From the NCBI RefSeq assembly GCF_900166585.1, contig NZ_FVZC01000008.1, positions 124,001 to 188,000 of the forward strand: a stretch of DNA of 64,000 nucleotides. Reading direction: 5' to 3'. A program made the position numbers and the translations under genes. Within the stretch, counting starts at the first letter, position 1. The number at the start of each line of letters is the position of its first letter. The notes below the pieces were generated by a model, which saw only the letters and a program-made list of their open reading frames with translations, searched no databases and was not told the DNA's origin. Shown one piece after another: positions 43,375-52,062 of the stretch. This DNA is from Mesobacillus jeotgali (GTDB lineage Bacteria; Bacillota; Bacilli; Bacillales; Cytobacillaceae).

Positions 43375-43424
43375 TGTAAACGGTAACATTCTTGAATTTT
43401 AAGGTTGGTAAAGTATGCTATAAG
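43375..43424 (+). promoter_or_regulatory. cre site and promoter of pta
   Basis: TGTAAACGGTAACA at 43375-43388 matches the cre consensus TGWAANCGNTNWCA at every position. An extended -10, TGCTATAAG, lies at 43416-43424. The cre centre would be about 50 bases upstream of the transcription start, the position used by CcpA to activate pta in B. subtilis. Confidence 0.75.
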
Positions 43425-43447
43425 TATAGATTAAAGGAGGAGTCAGC

Positions 43448-44425
43448 ATGAGTGATTTATTTGAAGGCTTAAAAGCCAGATTAAGCGGACAAAATTTACG
43501 GATCGTGTTTCCGGAAGGCCTCGACGAACGGATTCTTGCTGCAGCGGGAAGACTGGCTGCAGACGGTGTATTAACGCCAATTTTAATAGGGAATATTGAA
43601 CAAATCCAGGCAAAGGCGAATGACATGGATGTGTCGCTCGATGCAGCAGAAATTTACGATCCTGCCAACTTTGCGATGATGGATGAGCTTGTGGCTGCAT
43701 TCGTTGAGAGACGAAAAGGAAAGGCAACCGAAGAACAGGCTCGCAAGATTCTTCTTGATGAAAACTACTTCGGAACCATGCTTGTTTATTCGAATAAAGC
43801 AGATGGTCTTGTAAGCGGGGCGGCTCATTCGACTGCCGATACAGTAAGACCGGCATTGCAGATCATAAAAACGAAAGAAGGCGTCCGCAAGACTTCAGGT
43901 GTCTTCATTATGGTGCGTGAAGATGAAAAGTATGTGTTTGCCGACTGTGCGATCAATATCGCTCCTGACAGCCAGGACCTTGCGGAAATCGCGATTGAAA
44001 GTGCGAAAACTGCTAGAATGTTCGATGTCGAGCCACGTGTGGCAATGTTAAGCTTCTCCACTAAGGGTTCAGCTGTATCTCCTGAGACGGAAAGAGTATC
44101 AAAGGCAGTTGATGAAGCCAAGCTTCGTGACCCATTATTGATTGTTGATGGAGAGTTCCAATTCGATGCAGCCTTTGTTCCTTCTGTGGCTGAAAAGAAA
44201 GCTCCAGATTCAGTCATCATGGGAAATGCGAATGTATTCGTATTCCCGAGCCTTGAAGCAGGAAATATTGGCTATAAAATCGCACAGCGTCTTGGCGGAT
44301 TTGAAGCAGTAGGACCAATTCTGCAGGGTCTCAACCGCCCTGTCAACGATCTGTCCCGCGGCTGCAGCGAAGAAGATGTGTACAAGCTTGCTTTGATTAC
44401 TGCAGCTCAGGCACTTACGAAATAA
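43448..44425 (+). CDS. pta: Phosphate acetyltransferase
   Basis: A 325-residue enzyme that converts acetyl-CoA and phosphate to acetyl phosphate and CoA in overflow metabolism. Family blocks are complete: RIVFPEGLDERIL, GLVSGAAHSTADTVRPALQIIKT, SFSTKGSA and the C-terminal NDLSRGCSEEDVYKLALITAAQA. AAAGGAGG lies before the ATG. A perfect cre upstream suggests CcpA activation. Confidence 0.97.
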   Translation: MSDLFEGLKARLSGQNLRIVFPEGLDERILAAAGRLAADGVLTPILIGNIEQIQAKANDMDVSLDAAEIYDPANFAMMDELVAAFVERRKGKATEEQARKILLDENYFGTMLVYSNKADGLVSGAAHSTADTVRPALQIIKTKEGVRKTSGVFIMVREDEKYVFADCAINIAPDSQDLAEIAIESAKTARMFDVEPRVAMLSFSTKGSAVSPETERVSKAVDEAKLRDPLLIVDGEFQFDAAFVPSVAEKKAPDSVIMGNANVFVFPSLEAGNIGYKIAQRLGGFEAVGPILQGLNRPVNDLSRGCSEEDVYKLALITAAQALTK

Positions 44426-44437
44426 AATGCAATTTAT

Positions 44438-44466
44438 GGCCGGTCGATTTTTCGACCGGCCTTTTT
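44438..44466 (+). terminator. Terminator after pta
   Basis: GGCCGGTCGA / TCGACCGGCC stem, then TTTTT. Confidence 0.92.
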
Positions 44467-44556
44467 GCTGGATAAAGTCAAAAGCGGTTTTATTTTAGTT
44501 TATCCTTATATGCTATAATATCAACGAAAAGCACAGATAGAAAAGAGGAAAACAGG

Positions 44557-45402
44557 ATGGATGAGGCGCTCAATTTATTGCGTCAGGATAAATGGAGATT
44601 GATCGACCAGTCGGCGCTCGGCCCGCAGTTTCATGCTCTGCAGTCATTCGGGACGGATGATACTTTGTGTGAATCGGTCGGTAAAGGCCAGTCACCGGCA
44701 ACCGCGAGGGCATGGGTCCATCATGACACGGTCGTGCTGGGCATCCAGGATACCAGGCTGCCTTATCTTGAAGAGGGACTTAACTATCTCGAGGAGCAGG
44801 GCTACCAATATATTGTCCGCAATTCCGGCGGACTTGCCGTCGTTTTGGATGAAGGGGTCCTGAATTTGTCACTCATCCTTCCAGAGAAGGAAAAAGGGAT
44901 CGACATCAACCGTGGCTATGATGCTATGTGGTTGCTGATCAAGGAAATGTTTGCTGACTTCAATAAAAAAATTGAGGCGAGGGAAATACCTGCTTCCTAT
45001 TGTCCGGGAAGCTATGATTTGAGTATCGACGGAAAAAAATTCGCCGGTATTTCCCAGCGCCGCCTGAAGAAAGGGGTCGCCGTGCAAATCTATCTTTGCG
45101 TAACCGGCAGCGGCAGTCAGAGGGCAGATTTGATCCGTGAATTTTATGACCGCGCCAAAAAAGGAGAAATCACCAAATTCACCTATCCGGAAGTCCAGCC
45201 AGAGGTTATGGCCTCACTATCCGAATTATTTGGGGTAGAGCTGACCATTCAGGATGTCATGCTGCGATTTTTAACATTCCTTAATGTCAACAGCAACGAG
45301 TTGACATCAGGATATCTGAATGGGGAAGAAATTGAGCTGTTTGATCATTATTATACTCGTGTCATCGAACGGAATGAGAAATTCCTCGAGCCTCAGAGGT
45401 AA
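44557..45402 (+). CDS. lipL: Octanoyl-[GcvH]:protein N-octanoyltransferase LipL
   Basis: A 281-residue member of the LplA/LipB superfamily that moves octanoyl groups from GcvH to E2 subunits in lipoate assembly. The active-site Cys149 is in [13 protein letters not shown], and the lipoyl-binding [13 protein letters not shown] and [18 protein letters not shown] blocks are present. GAGGAAAACAGG lies before the ATG. Its original terminator hairpin is the target of the IS element that follows. Confidence 0.95.
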   Translation: MDEALNLLRQDKWRLIDQSALGPQFHALQSFGTDDTLCESVGKGQSPATARAWVHHDTVVLGIQDTRLPYLEEGLNYLEEQGYQYIVRNSGGLAVVLDEGVLNLSLILPEKEKGIDINRGYDAMWLLIKEMFADFNKKIEAREIPASYCPGSYDLSIDGKKFAGISQRRLKKGVAVQIYLCVTGSGSQRADLIREFYDRAKKGEITKFTYPEVQPEVMASLSELFGVELTIQDVMLRFLTFLNVNSNELTSGYLNGEEIELFDHYYTRVIERNEKFLEPQR

Positions 45403-45423
45403 ACCAATATAGATAATGAAAAG

Positions 45424-45444
45424 CCGGAAATCAATGATTTCCGG
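45424..45444. repeat. Left 21-bp direct repeat flanking the IS (lipL terminator hairpin)
   Basis: CCGGAAATCA...ATTTCCGG, a palindromic hairpin stem. The identical 21 bp occur at 47021-47041 on the other side of the IS. Confidence 0.85.
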
Positions 45445-45447
45445 CTC

Positions 45448-45494
45448 AGCTTGTGGAGAAAGGTACTATTTTTTCCTTCCACAAGCTTTTTTTT
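45448..45494 (+). terminator. Terminator hairpin at the left IS end, downstream of lipL
   Basis: AGCTTGTGG / CCACAAGCT followed by eight T. Insertion of the IS cut the native lipL hairpin off from its T run, and this IS-borne terminator takes its place. Confidence 0.8.
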
Positions 45495-45560
45495 ATTGGG
45501 TAACTTTCTTTTTTATGGACATATTCACCTTTTGAGTTAGGAAACGACTGATCGCCACCA

Positions 45561-46921
45561 TTATCCTAGCTTGGCTAGGTGTGTGGCAATCTTTTTTATA
45601 TTCTGACACGCTGCGGTGAGTAACACCTGCTCACTCGCATTGTGTAAGCCTCGCAACCGGCAATAGCGAAGCCCATGCAGTTCTTTCGAATCTGCGAAGC
45701 TTCGCTCGACTTTTTCTTTTCTATATTTATAAAGCATTTTTCCGGAGAGGGAGAGTCTGTTTAGGCGGACCTTTTCCTTGAAGTCCTCCCACACATGACG
45801 AGTTATGACCTTTTGTTTATTTTTTGATCTTGTGCACTCCTTCAGGAGTGGGCATTCTGAACATTTTTTAGAGTCGGACTTATATTCACGGTATCCATCT
45901 CTTGTTGTGGTGCGGTAAACCAACTCTTGGTCATTAGGACAAGTATAGATGTCTTGTTCTTTGTCATATGTAAACTTCCATTTTGGGAAAAGACCTTTTG
46001 TTGGCTGATATCTCCGATGGGCAATTACACCAAAAATACTTCGGTCGTGTAGACCTTTACAAATTGGATTTGTTAAATATCCTGAGTCGAGCGCCACAGC
46101 TTCTACTTTAAATCCAAAACGATCAATTTGACGATCCAATCTAGAAAGGTAAGGGACAGAGTCATGGACATTTCCAGGTGTTACATAGGCATCTGTTATG
46201 ATATTAAACTTCATATCTGTTGTTCGGTGGTCCAGATAACAGAACATTTCCTGCTTATTATCTCTGGACATGAAGCCACAATCAGGATCGGTTGTACTTT
46301 TTCGAATTTCCTTGGTCTCTGTCACCTCCTCTCTTTCTTTTAGTGCTTTTTTCCGTGGTTTGTTCTATCTTCATCAACAGCTTTATTGAGTTCTTCTATG
46401 TATTCCCTAGTCTCGATTTCGATTTCTTCACGAGTAAATTTGTGTTTATTTGCATTGGCTTTAAGGTGAGTGGAGTCAGTAAATAACACCCTTCCACCCA
46501 CCATTTTATGATTAATGGCCAGAAGGACAATTTCATCAAAGATCTCTTGAAAGATGTTCGTATCCTTAAAACGTTTTCGTCGATTCCAACTGATTGTCGA
46601 ATGATCTAGTACTGGATCATTCAGCTTTAAACCCAGGAACCACCTGTAGGCAACATTCATCTGAACTTCCCGTTCTAATTGTCGTTCAGAACGAATGCCA
46701 TAAAAATAACCAATGAACATCATCTTAAAAAGCATAATAGGGTCCGAAGGGCGACCGTTATTCTCAGAATAAAATGGACGGACTTTTTTCTCGATAAAAG
46801 AAAAATCTATGTACTTATCAACCTTTCGTAGAAAGTGGTCCTCAGGGACCAAGTCTTCAATGAAAACAAATTCAGCTTCATTTTGTGAATCTCTTCTAGG
46901 TCTGAACATCCAATCCACCAT
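45561..46921 (-). CDS. IS1182-family DDE transposase split over two frames (-1 shift)
   Basis: The first part (46921 to the TAA at 46342-46340, 193 residues) holds the N-terminal domain and the first catalytic Asp ([14 protein letters not shown]). The second part, in the -1 frame (to 45561), holds the second Asp ([12 protein letters not shown]), a Cys-rich region ([10 protein letters not shown]) and the final Glu ([24 protein letters not shown]). The frames meet at A-AAA-AAG (46352-46346), a dnaX-type slippery heptamer two codons before the TAA. After a -1 slip the sequence reads on as [16 protein letters not shown]. Either programmed frameshifting makes the full enzyme, or one A was lost from a run of seven and the element is dead. 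Confidence 0.85.
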
Positions 46922-46991
46922 CCTCAGTAGTATTACTAATATTATAACAAATTAACGCGGTGAATTGATGAAGTTATTAATAAAAAATATA

Positions 46992-47016
46992 GGCTGTCGA
47001 GAGTTTCTCGACAGCC
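46992..47016. other. Hairpin at the right IS end
   Basis: GGCTGTCGAGA-GTT-TCTCGACAGCC, a perfect 11-bp stem containing the terminal inverted repeat. Confidence 0.85.
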
Positions 47017-47018
47017 TG

Positions 47019-47048
47019 AGCCGGAAATCAATGATTTCCGGCTTTTTT
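47019..47048 (+). terminator. Native lipL terminator left on the right side of the IS, with the second direct repeat
   Basis: AGCCGGAAAT...ATTTCCGGCT followed by TTTTTT. It is the intact original hairpin and T run, now separated from lipL by 1.6 kb. Confidence 0.85.
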
Positions 47049-47122
47049 AAAAAAACATAAGAGGGGGTTGCTGCCAATGTCTCCTTCACCAACTATTATC
47101 TATTTATTTAGTAACTAGATTT

Positions 47123-47977
47123 CTACTCGGCTACTTTTTCGAGATTGCCATTGCGGTCCATCTTGAATTTGGTTGCCGGACGCTCTTCCTCTTCAAATAA
47201 AGCTAGCTTTCGGGCACGATTCATGATTTTCATAAGTGTTTCATAATCTTCCTGCATGGTATTCGTATTTTCTTCAAGTCTGTTGATTTTTTCCTGCAGC
47301 TCATCGTTCTGTTTCCTTAAACTATGGATTTCACGCTTCAATCTTTCATTCTCGCTCTTATAAATGTCAACCTGCAGCGATGAGCCGTTCAGGCTTTGCA
47401 GGTACGCAATTACATGTCCCATTGTCAGGCCTGTTGCCGGTACAGTGTGACGAACAGGTGTCGTCTGGGATACACGTGTCTGCATCGTCTGGACAGGCAT
47501 TTCGGCCACTTCTGCTGCTGTTTCCGCAGAGTAATCCTTTTCTTTCTCCTTGTTCACTAACTCTTGCATTTCCGCCATGAGAACAGCGTCAATCTGTTTG
47601 TCATCCTGCTCAAGAACGGATAGGTCAAAGGTAGGCTGGCTATCTGTCTGTTCAGGTATAGAAAGCGAACCTGTCAAACTTTCATCCAGTGTTGGCACTG
47701 GTGGACTGTATAGCAGTTTCTTCTTGCCGCCCTGATCTTTTCCTAGGATTCTCTGTCTCTGTTTCCGCTGCTTCTTGGCAAGCTGCAAAGCTTTTTCATA
47801 GTTATGCCTAACAACAGCATTCCAGCGGAATCCGCATGCGGCTGAAGTACGGTCGAGCTTGTCGCCCACCTCTTCAAAAGCATTCAATTGTGTGCTGCCT
47901 TCTCTGACATGGCGGAGCACGGTTTCAGCAAGCAATAAATCATTTTCCTCTGTCCAGGCGTCCTGGCGTGTCTTCAT
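47123..47977 (-). CDS. rsfA: RsfA family prespore-specific transcriptional regulator
   Basis: A 284-residue regulator with an N-terminal Myb/SANT-like DNA-binding domain ([50 protein letters not shown]), a variable middle, and a coiled coil at about residues 205-255 ([31 protein letters not shown]). In B. subtilis, RsfA tunes SigF-dependent genes in the forespore. Position after lipL matches B. subtilis. A ribosome binding site GGGAGTTG lies before the ATG. Confidence 0.92.
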   Translation of the reverse strand: MKTRQDAWTEENDLLLAETVLRHVREGSTQLNAFEEVGDKLDRTSAACGFRWNAVVRHNYEKALQLAKKQRKQRQRILGKDQGGKKKLLYSPPVPTLDESLTGSLSIPEQTDSQPTFDLSVLEQDDKQIDAVLMAEMQELVNKEKEKDYSAETAAEVAEMPVQTMQTRVSQTTPVRHTVPATGLTMGHVIAYLQSLNGSSLQVDIYKSENERLKREIHSLRKQNDELQEKINRLEENTNTMQEDYETLMKIMNRARKLALFEEEERPATKFKMDRNGNLEKVAE

Positions 47978-48184
47978 TCTTCTTCAACTCCCTTTAACTT
48001 TGGTTAACTATTGAAACTTATATTTCAATCATGTCCTCAAATTGGAAACCTTATACATCGTATAATCGAAGGATAGTAGATTTTTCGCGTGAATTAGGTG
48101 TTTTTCATATAGATAGATAAGCAAATGGACCTGTTCAACAGCTTGCATTCATGTTCAATAAGAGGTAAAATACGCTTTAGTCTA

Positions 48185-48297
48185 TAAGAAAAGCGCATGC
48201 GCCTTGTACAGCCCCTGAAGGTACAAGCCGGCAAACGGGTTTATGCCGGCAGAATCGATTATCAGGCGAGCCAGGCGGCGCAGCTGGACAGTTTTAA
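48185..48297. repeat. Dispersed CCAGCTSC-type repeat, copy in inverted orientation with two inner hairpins
   Basis: Read on the minus strand it begins TGTCCAGCTGCGCC and ends GGCGCATGCGCTTTTC, like the copies at 19905 and 22878. Inside are two perfect stems: CTTGTAC / GTACAAG and GCCGGCA / TGCCGGC. It fills most of the 47978-48315 gap upstream of rsfA and the DUF1450 gene. Confidence 0.65.
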
Positions 48298-48315
48298 AAG
48301 AAAGGGTTGTCCTAA

Positions 48316-48537
48316 ATGGCAAACGAATTCCGTGTTTGCGACGATTGTCAGGCCGTAAACCTTAAAACATTGATTCCGAAGCTAAAGCAGCTTGATCCTG
48401 AAGCGACAGTTGATATCGGCTGCCAGTCCTATTGCGGACCAGGCAGGAAGAAAACCTTCGCGTTCGTCAACAACCGGCCAGTCGCAGCGCTGTCTGAAGA
48501 AGAGCTAATGGAAAAAGTTCAGAAGAAACTGAAGTAA
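48316..48537 (+). CDS. DUF1450 (YuzB-like) small protein
   Basis: A 73-residue cytoplasmic protein with four Cys in the DUF1450 pattern (CDDCQAVNL near residue 8, [22 protein letters not shown] near 35). Function is unknown; a thioredoxin-like fold or metal site has been suggested by the Cys spacing only. GAAAGGGTTG lies before the ATG. It is monocistronic with a strong terminator. Confidence 0.85.
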   Translation: MANEFRVCDDCQAVNLKTLIPKLKQLDPEATVDIGCQSYCGPGRKKTFAFVNNRPVAALSEEELMEKVQKKLK

Positions 48538-48583
48538 TTTTCAGGCTATCATTTATATAATGGCTTCCGGTTAAGCCTCTATA

Positions 48584-48622
48584 AATCACCTTTAAACAAA
48601 TGTTTAGAGGTGATTTTTTTTC
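48584..48622 (+). terminator. Terminator after the DUF1450 gene
   Basis: ATCACCTTTAAACA / TGTTTAGAGGTGAT, a 14-base stem with one mismatch, then a T run. Confidence 0.9.
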
Positions 48623-48815
48623 CAAAGCAAACTGGCAAACTAGTTTATCCAGGCCTGATTATTGGAATGTAGATAGTGGGGAAATGTTTTTAGCCGTTAA
48701 AGACGCGATGTGGAAATAGATATGCAATTTTTGTAAAAATTTGCAGAAAATCAAGATGATTTGACGAATGAAACAGGCTATAATAAAAACAAGCTAATCA
48801 GGAAGAAGGAGAACG

Positions 48816-50132
48816 ATGGGGTATTCGGAAGAAAAATTACTTGAAGAAAAAGTATTCAAAGATCCAGTACACCGGTATGTCCATGTCCGTGACCGGGTGA
48901 TCTGGGATTTGATCGGGACAAAGGAGTTCCAGCGCCTGAGAAGGATCAAGCAGCTTGGCACAACGTATCTGACCTTCCACGGAGCAGAGCATAGCCGCTT
49001 CAACCATTCGCTGGGAGTCTATGAAATCACACGGCGTATCGTTGATAATGCGTTTGCTTCCCGTCCTGAATGGAATGAGGGGGAGCGCCTGCTTTCATTA
49101 TGTGCAGCACTGCTTCATGATTTGGGCCATGGACCGTTCTCACATTCATTTGAGAAAGTGTTCGATCTTGACCATGAGGATTTCACAAAGGAGATTATCC
49201 TTGGCGATACCGAAGTGAATGAGGTACTTTCAAAAGTCGGGGCTGATTTTCCTAAAAAGGTTGCCGAAGTGATTGAAAAAACGTATGAAAATAAGCTGGT
49301 CATCAGCCTGATTTCGAGCCAGATTGATGCTGACCGGATGGATTACCTGCAAAGGGATGCCTATTTTACAGGAGTCAGCTACGGACATTTTGATATGGAA
49401 CGTATTTTGCGCGTCATGCGCCCGCGAGAAGACCAGGTCGTCATCAAGCAGAGCGGGATGCATGCTGTCGAGGACTACATAATGAGCCGCTACCAGATGT
49501 ACTGGCAGGTCTATTTCCACCCAGTGACAAGGAGTGCCGAAGTCATCCTGACGAAAATACTGCACCGTGCCAAACACCTTCATAAGCAAAACTACATTTT
49601 TAAACATAAACCGCATCACTTTTACTCGATATTTGAGGATCGATTGACGCTAAAAGACTATTTAAAATTGGATGAAGCGGTGTTCCTTTATTATTTTCAG
49701 ATATGGGAAGAGGAGGAGGACCAAATCCTGAGCGATTTGTGCCGCCGTTTCAACAATCGCAATCTATTTCAATATGTGGAGTTCGATCCGGCAAAGGAAT
49801 ATAAGAAGCTGGCAAAGCTCTCAGTTTTATTTGAACAGGCTGGGATTGACCCTGAATATTACCTGGTAGTCGATTCTTCATCAGACCTTCCGTACGATTT
49901 TTACCGTCCTGGCGAGGAGGAAGAACGCCTTCCAATCCATCTGCTCAAGAAAAACGGTGAAATCCGTGAGCTTTCACGAGAATCAGAAATCGTTGATGCC
50001 ATTTCGGGCAAAAGGCGTACTGACCATAAACTATACTATCCTGCAGATTTCCTGGAAAAAGAAAAAGAGCGCCCTGAAATCGCGCAGATTGCACAAATTC
50101 TTGAGCTGAACACAGACAATGGGACCATTTGA
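48816..50132 (+). CDS. ywfO: HD domain phosphohydrolase (YwfO-like)
   Basis: A 438-residue HD-superfamily protein related to dGTPase-like enzymes. Metal-binding residues lie in FHGAEHSRFNHSLGVYEITRRI and CAALLHDLGHGPFSHSFEKVF (HD at about residues 110-111), with SSQIDADRMDYLQRDAYFTGV downstream. A C-terminal domain of about 120 residues follows. Hydrolysis of a nucleotide triphosphate is likely, but the substrate is uncertain. AAGGAGAACG lies before the ATG. ywgA follows after 18 bases, as in B. subtilis. Confidence 0.93.
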   Translation: MGYSEEKLLEEKVFKDPVHRYVHVRDRVIWDLIGTKEFQRLRRIKQLGTTYLTFHGAEHSRFNHSLGVYEITRRIVDNAFASRPEWNEGERLLSLCAALLHDLGHGPFSHSFEKVFDLDHEDFTKEIILGDTEVNEVLSKVGADFPKKVAEVIEKTYENKLVISLISSQIDADRMDYLQRDAYFTGVSYGHFDMERILRVMRPREDQVVIKQSGMHAVEDYIMSRYQMYWQVYFHPVTRSAEVILTKILHRAKHLHKQNYIFKHKPHHFYSIFEDRLTLKDYLKLDEAVFLYYFQIWEEEEDQILSDLCRRFNNRNLFQYVEFDPAKEYKKLAKLSVLFEQAGIDPEYYLVVDSSSDLPYDFYRPGEEEERLPIHLLKKNGEIRELSRESEIVDAISGKRRTDHKLYYPADFLEKEKERPEIAQIAQILELNTDNGTI

Positions 50133-50150
50133 TATAGGAGTTGACGCGTT

Positions 50151-50663
50151 TTGTTAAAAGACCACGCAAAAATCATACATGCCATTTCAGTTTCTGGAGA
50201 AGTCATCGGCAGGAAAAAGCTTCAGAAAATGATCTATATCGCGAAAAAGATGGAGTTCCCCTTCCAGGAAAGATTCCAGTTCCATTTCTATGGGCCATAT
50301 TCGGAAGAACTGACATTGCGGGTGGAAGAGCTTTGCAATATGGGATTTCTTGAAGAAGTGAAGGAAAAAAAAGGCGGCTACTATCAATACCGCTATACCC
50401 TGACGGAATCAGGGCAGGAATTCCTTGGTGAAAACAGCATTGAAATGCCATGCCTGGGCGACTGCCTGACAGATATCAACGAGCAAAATGCAAGATTCCT
50501 TGAACTCGTTTCAACTGTTTTGTATTTTGATAACTTGCCAGAAGCCGAAGTGCGCGAAAAAATTCAGGTCGTTAAAAAGAGCCAGAAATACACGGATGAA
50601 GAAATCAGCGAAGCCTACGCTTACATTGCGAGTTTGAAAACAAAATCAAAGCAATTGGTTTAA
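50151..50663 (+). CDS. ywgA: YwgA family protein
   Basis: A 170-residue soluble protein of the YwgA family (HAKIIHAISVSGEVIGRKKLQKMIYIAKKM, FYGPYSEEL). The N-terminal half looks like a winged-helix-type fold of the kind found in some antitoxin and regulator proteins, but no function is established. It starts at TTG, with AGGAG ten bases upstream; no in-frame ATG gives a full N-terminus. It is in an operon with ywfO. Confidence 0.85.
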   Translation: MLKDHAKIIHAISVSGEVIGRKKLQKMIYIAKKMEFPFQERFQFHFYGPYSEELTLRVEELCNMGFLEEVKEKKGGYYQYRYTLTESGQEFLGENSIEMPCLGDCLTDINEQNARFLELVSTVLYFDNLPEAEVREKIQVVKKSQKYTDEEISEAYAYIASLKTKSKQLV

Positions 50664-50679
50664 TATTTGGATTATGAAT

Positions 50680-50720
50680 CGAGCATGGAACCCTTTTTGG
50701 GTTTTGTGCTCGTTTTTTTT
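50680..50720 (+). terminator. Terminator after ywgA
   Basis: CGAGCA...AACCC / GGGTT...TGCTCG stem, then eight T. Confidence 0.85.
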
Positions 50721-50731
50721 ATAAATAGTTA

Positions 50732-51040
50732 AATATGTACCCGGAGTAGAGAAGGAGAAGGAAAACCGGTCACATAAAAGAAAGATATGTGCCCGGAATA
50801 GGGAGGAAGAAGGAAAACCGGTCACATAAAAGGAAAATATGTGCCCGGAATATGGTTGGAGAAGGAAAACCGGTCACATAAAAGGAAAATATGTGCCCGG
50901 AATAGGGAAGGAGAACGAAAGCCGGTCACATAAAAGAAAGATATGTGCCCGGAGTAGGGAAGGAGAAGAAAAACCGGTCACATAAAAGGGAAATATGTGC
51001 CCGGAATAGTGATGAATAGGAAAAATCGGTCACATAAAAG
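50732..51040. repeat. Array B: six tandem 52-bp hairpin units
   Basis: CCGGTCACAT starts at 50766, 50818, 50870, 50922 and 50974 (last unit at 51026 with TCGG), exactly 52 bp apart. Each unit has arms CCGGTCACATA / TATGTGCCCGG (10 of 11 paired) around a nine-base purine loop, followed by a 21-base purine-rich linker. It begins with a half unit at 50732 and stops at the terminator of the tautomerase gene. Its sequence is unrelated to array A. Confidence 0.95.
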
Positions 51041-51042
51041 AA

Positions 51043-51068
51043 AAAAGCCCAGATTCATCTGGGCTTTT
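51043..51068 (-). terminator. Terminator of the tautomerase gene
   Basis: AAAAGCCCAGAT / ATCTGGGCTTTT, perfect 12-bp stem with a two-base loop plus T/A runs. Confidence 0.88.
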
Positions 51069-51076
51069 AATCCATT

Positions 51077-51262
51077 CTACTCGTCACTCAAACGCTTGCC
51101 TGCTACGGCGTAGTGGTTCTTTGGCATTTCTTCGATGAAGACGACGACTTTTTCTTTTGGCGCGCCTGTTGTTTCACTTACGGCGTCGGTTACTTTTTCG
51201 ACGAGTGCTTTCTTCTGATCTTCGCTGCGGCCTTCAAGCATTTTCACTGTTACGTATGGCAT
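51077..51262 (-). CDS. ywhB: 4-oxalocrotonate tautomerase family protein (YwhB-like)
   Basis: A 61-residue tautomerase subunit that works as an oligomer with the N-terminal proline as base: the protein begins MPYVTVKMLEGR, so Pro becomes residue 1 after Met removal. The Arg and VVVFIEEMPKNHYAVAGKRLSD tail match B. subtilis YwhB. The ORF is open to 51331, but AAGGAGG fixes the ATG at 51262. The natural substrate is unknown. Confidence 0.93.
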   Translation of the reverse strand: MPYVTVKMLEGRSEDQKKALVEKVTDAVSETTGAPKEKVVVFIEEMPKNHYAVAGKRLSDE

Positions 51263-51409
51263 TTGTTTTGCCTCCTTGAAATGGTTGATAGTATCTAAGT
51301 TGAGTTTTTCATAATTCGTTAAAATTCGCAAGTCCTGTGAAGATTCACTTTTTCACTTTCATGGAGGAATGAGTTATACTTTAGAGAAAAGACAAAAGGG
51401 GATTGGGTT

Positions 51410-52048
51410 GTGTTTTTCTACTATTCACTGGAAGAAATTCCTTATGTGGTTGTTGCGCTGATGATTGCGTTTGCCGTGCATGAGTTTGCGCACGCATGGG
51501 TTGCGTATAAGTTTGGGGACCCTACTGCCCAGAGACAGGGGCGGCTGACGCTGAATCCGATTCAGCATCTTGACCCGCTTGGGACGATCTTGATTTTTAT
51601 CGCTGGTTTTGGCTGGGCAAGACCGGTGCCGGTCAACCGTTTTATGTTCAAAAATCCAAGGCTTGCCGGTGTGCTCGTATCGGTTGCAGGGCCAGTCAGC
51701 AACTTCATCCTTGTTTTTCTGGCAATCGCAATCTGGTACCTATTTGTCACGCTTGGTTTGGCCCAGGGAGTTCCGGAATTCTTCCTGAATTTCCTCAATA
51801 TTTTTATCGGACTGAATGCGATGCTGTTCGTCTTTAATCTGTTGCCGTTTCCTCCTCTGGATGGTTATCGAATCATCGAGGACCTGGCGCCAGCTGGCAT
51901 CAGGGCAAAAATGACACAGTACGAAGCTTACGGCTCGATCATTTTCTTGATCCTGGTGATCACGCCCCTTGACCAATATACAATCCAGCCGATTTTTCAA
52001 TACTTGATTCCGGCTGTGACCGATGGAATATACAATTTGTTTTTCTAG
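51410..52048 (+). CDS. ywhC: Site-2-protease-like membrane metalloprotease (YwhC)
   Basis: A 212-residue M50B-type intramembrane zinc metalloprotease with about five helices. The zinc motif HEFAHAW is near residue 24, and the third-ligand motif LLPFPPLDGYRIIEDL near residue 144. There is no PDZ domain. It starts at GTG after an AAGGGGATTGG context. ywhD follows after 14 bases. The protein substrate is unknown. Confidence 0.92.
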   Translation: MFFYYSLEEIPYVVVALMIAFAVHEFAHAWVAYKFGDPTAQRQGRLTLNPIQHLDPLGTILIFIAGFGWARPVPVNRFMFKNPRLAGVLVSVAGPVSNFILVFLAIAIWYLFVTLGLAQGVPEFFLNFLNIFIGLNAMLFVFNLLPFPPLDGYRIIEDLAPAGIRAKMTQYEAYGSIIFLILVITPLDQYTIQPIFQYLIPAVTDGIYNLFF

Positions 52049-52062
52049 GAGGTTCATTTTAC

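Larger units (their letters stand above)
45445..47020 (-). mobile_element. IS1182-family insertion sequence, 1576 bp
   Basis: Ends are CTCAGCTTGTGGAGAAA (left) and, as reverse complement, CTCAGGCTGTCGAGAAA (right), matching at 14 of 17 bases. Each terminal repeat is part of a hairpin (45448-45487 and 46992-47016). A 21-bp direct repeat flanks the element. One transposase in two frames is inside. Confidence 0.85.
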
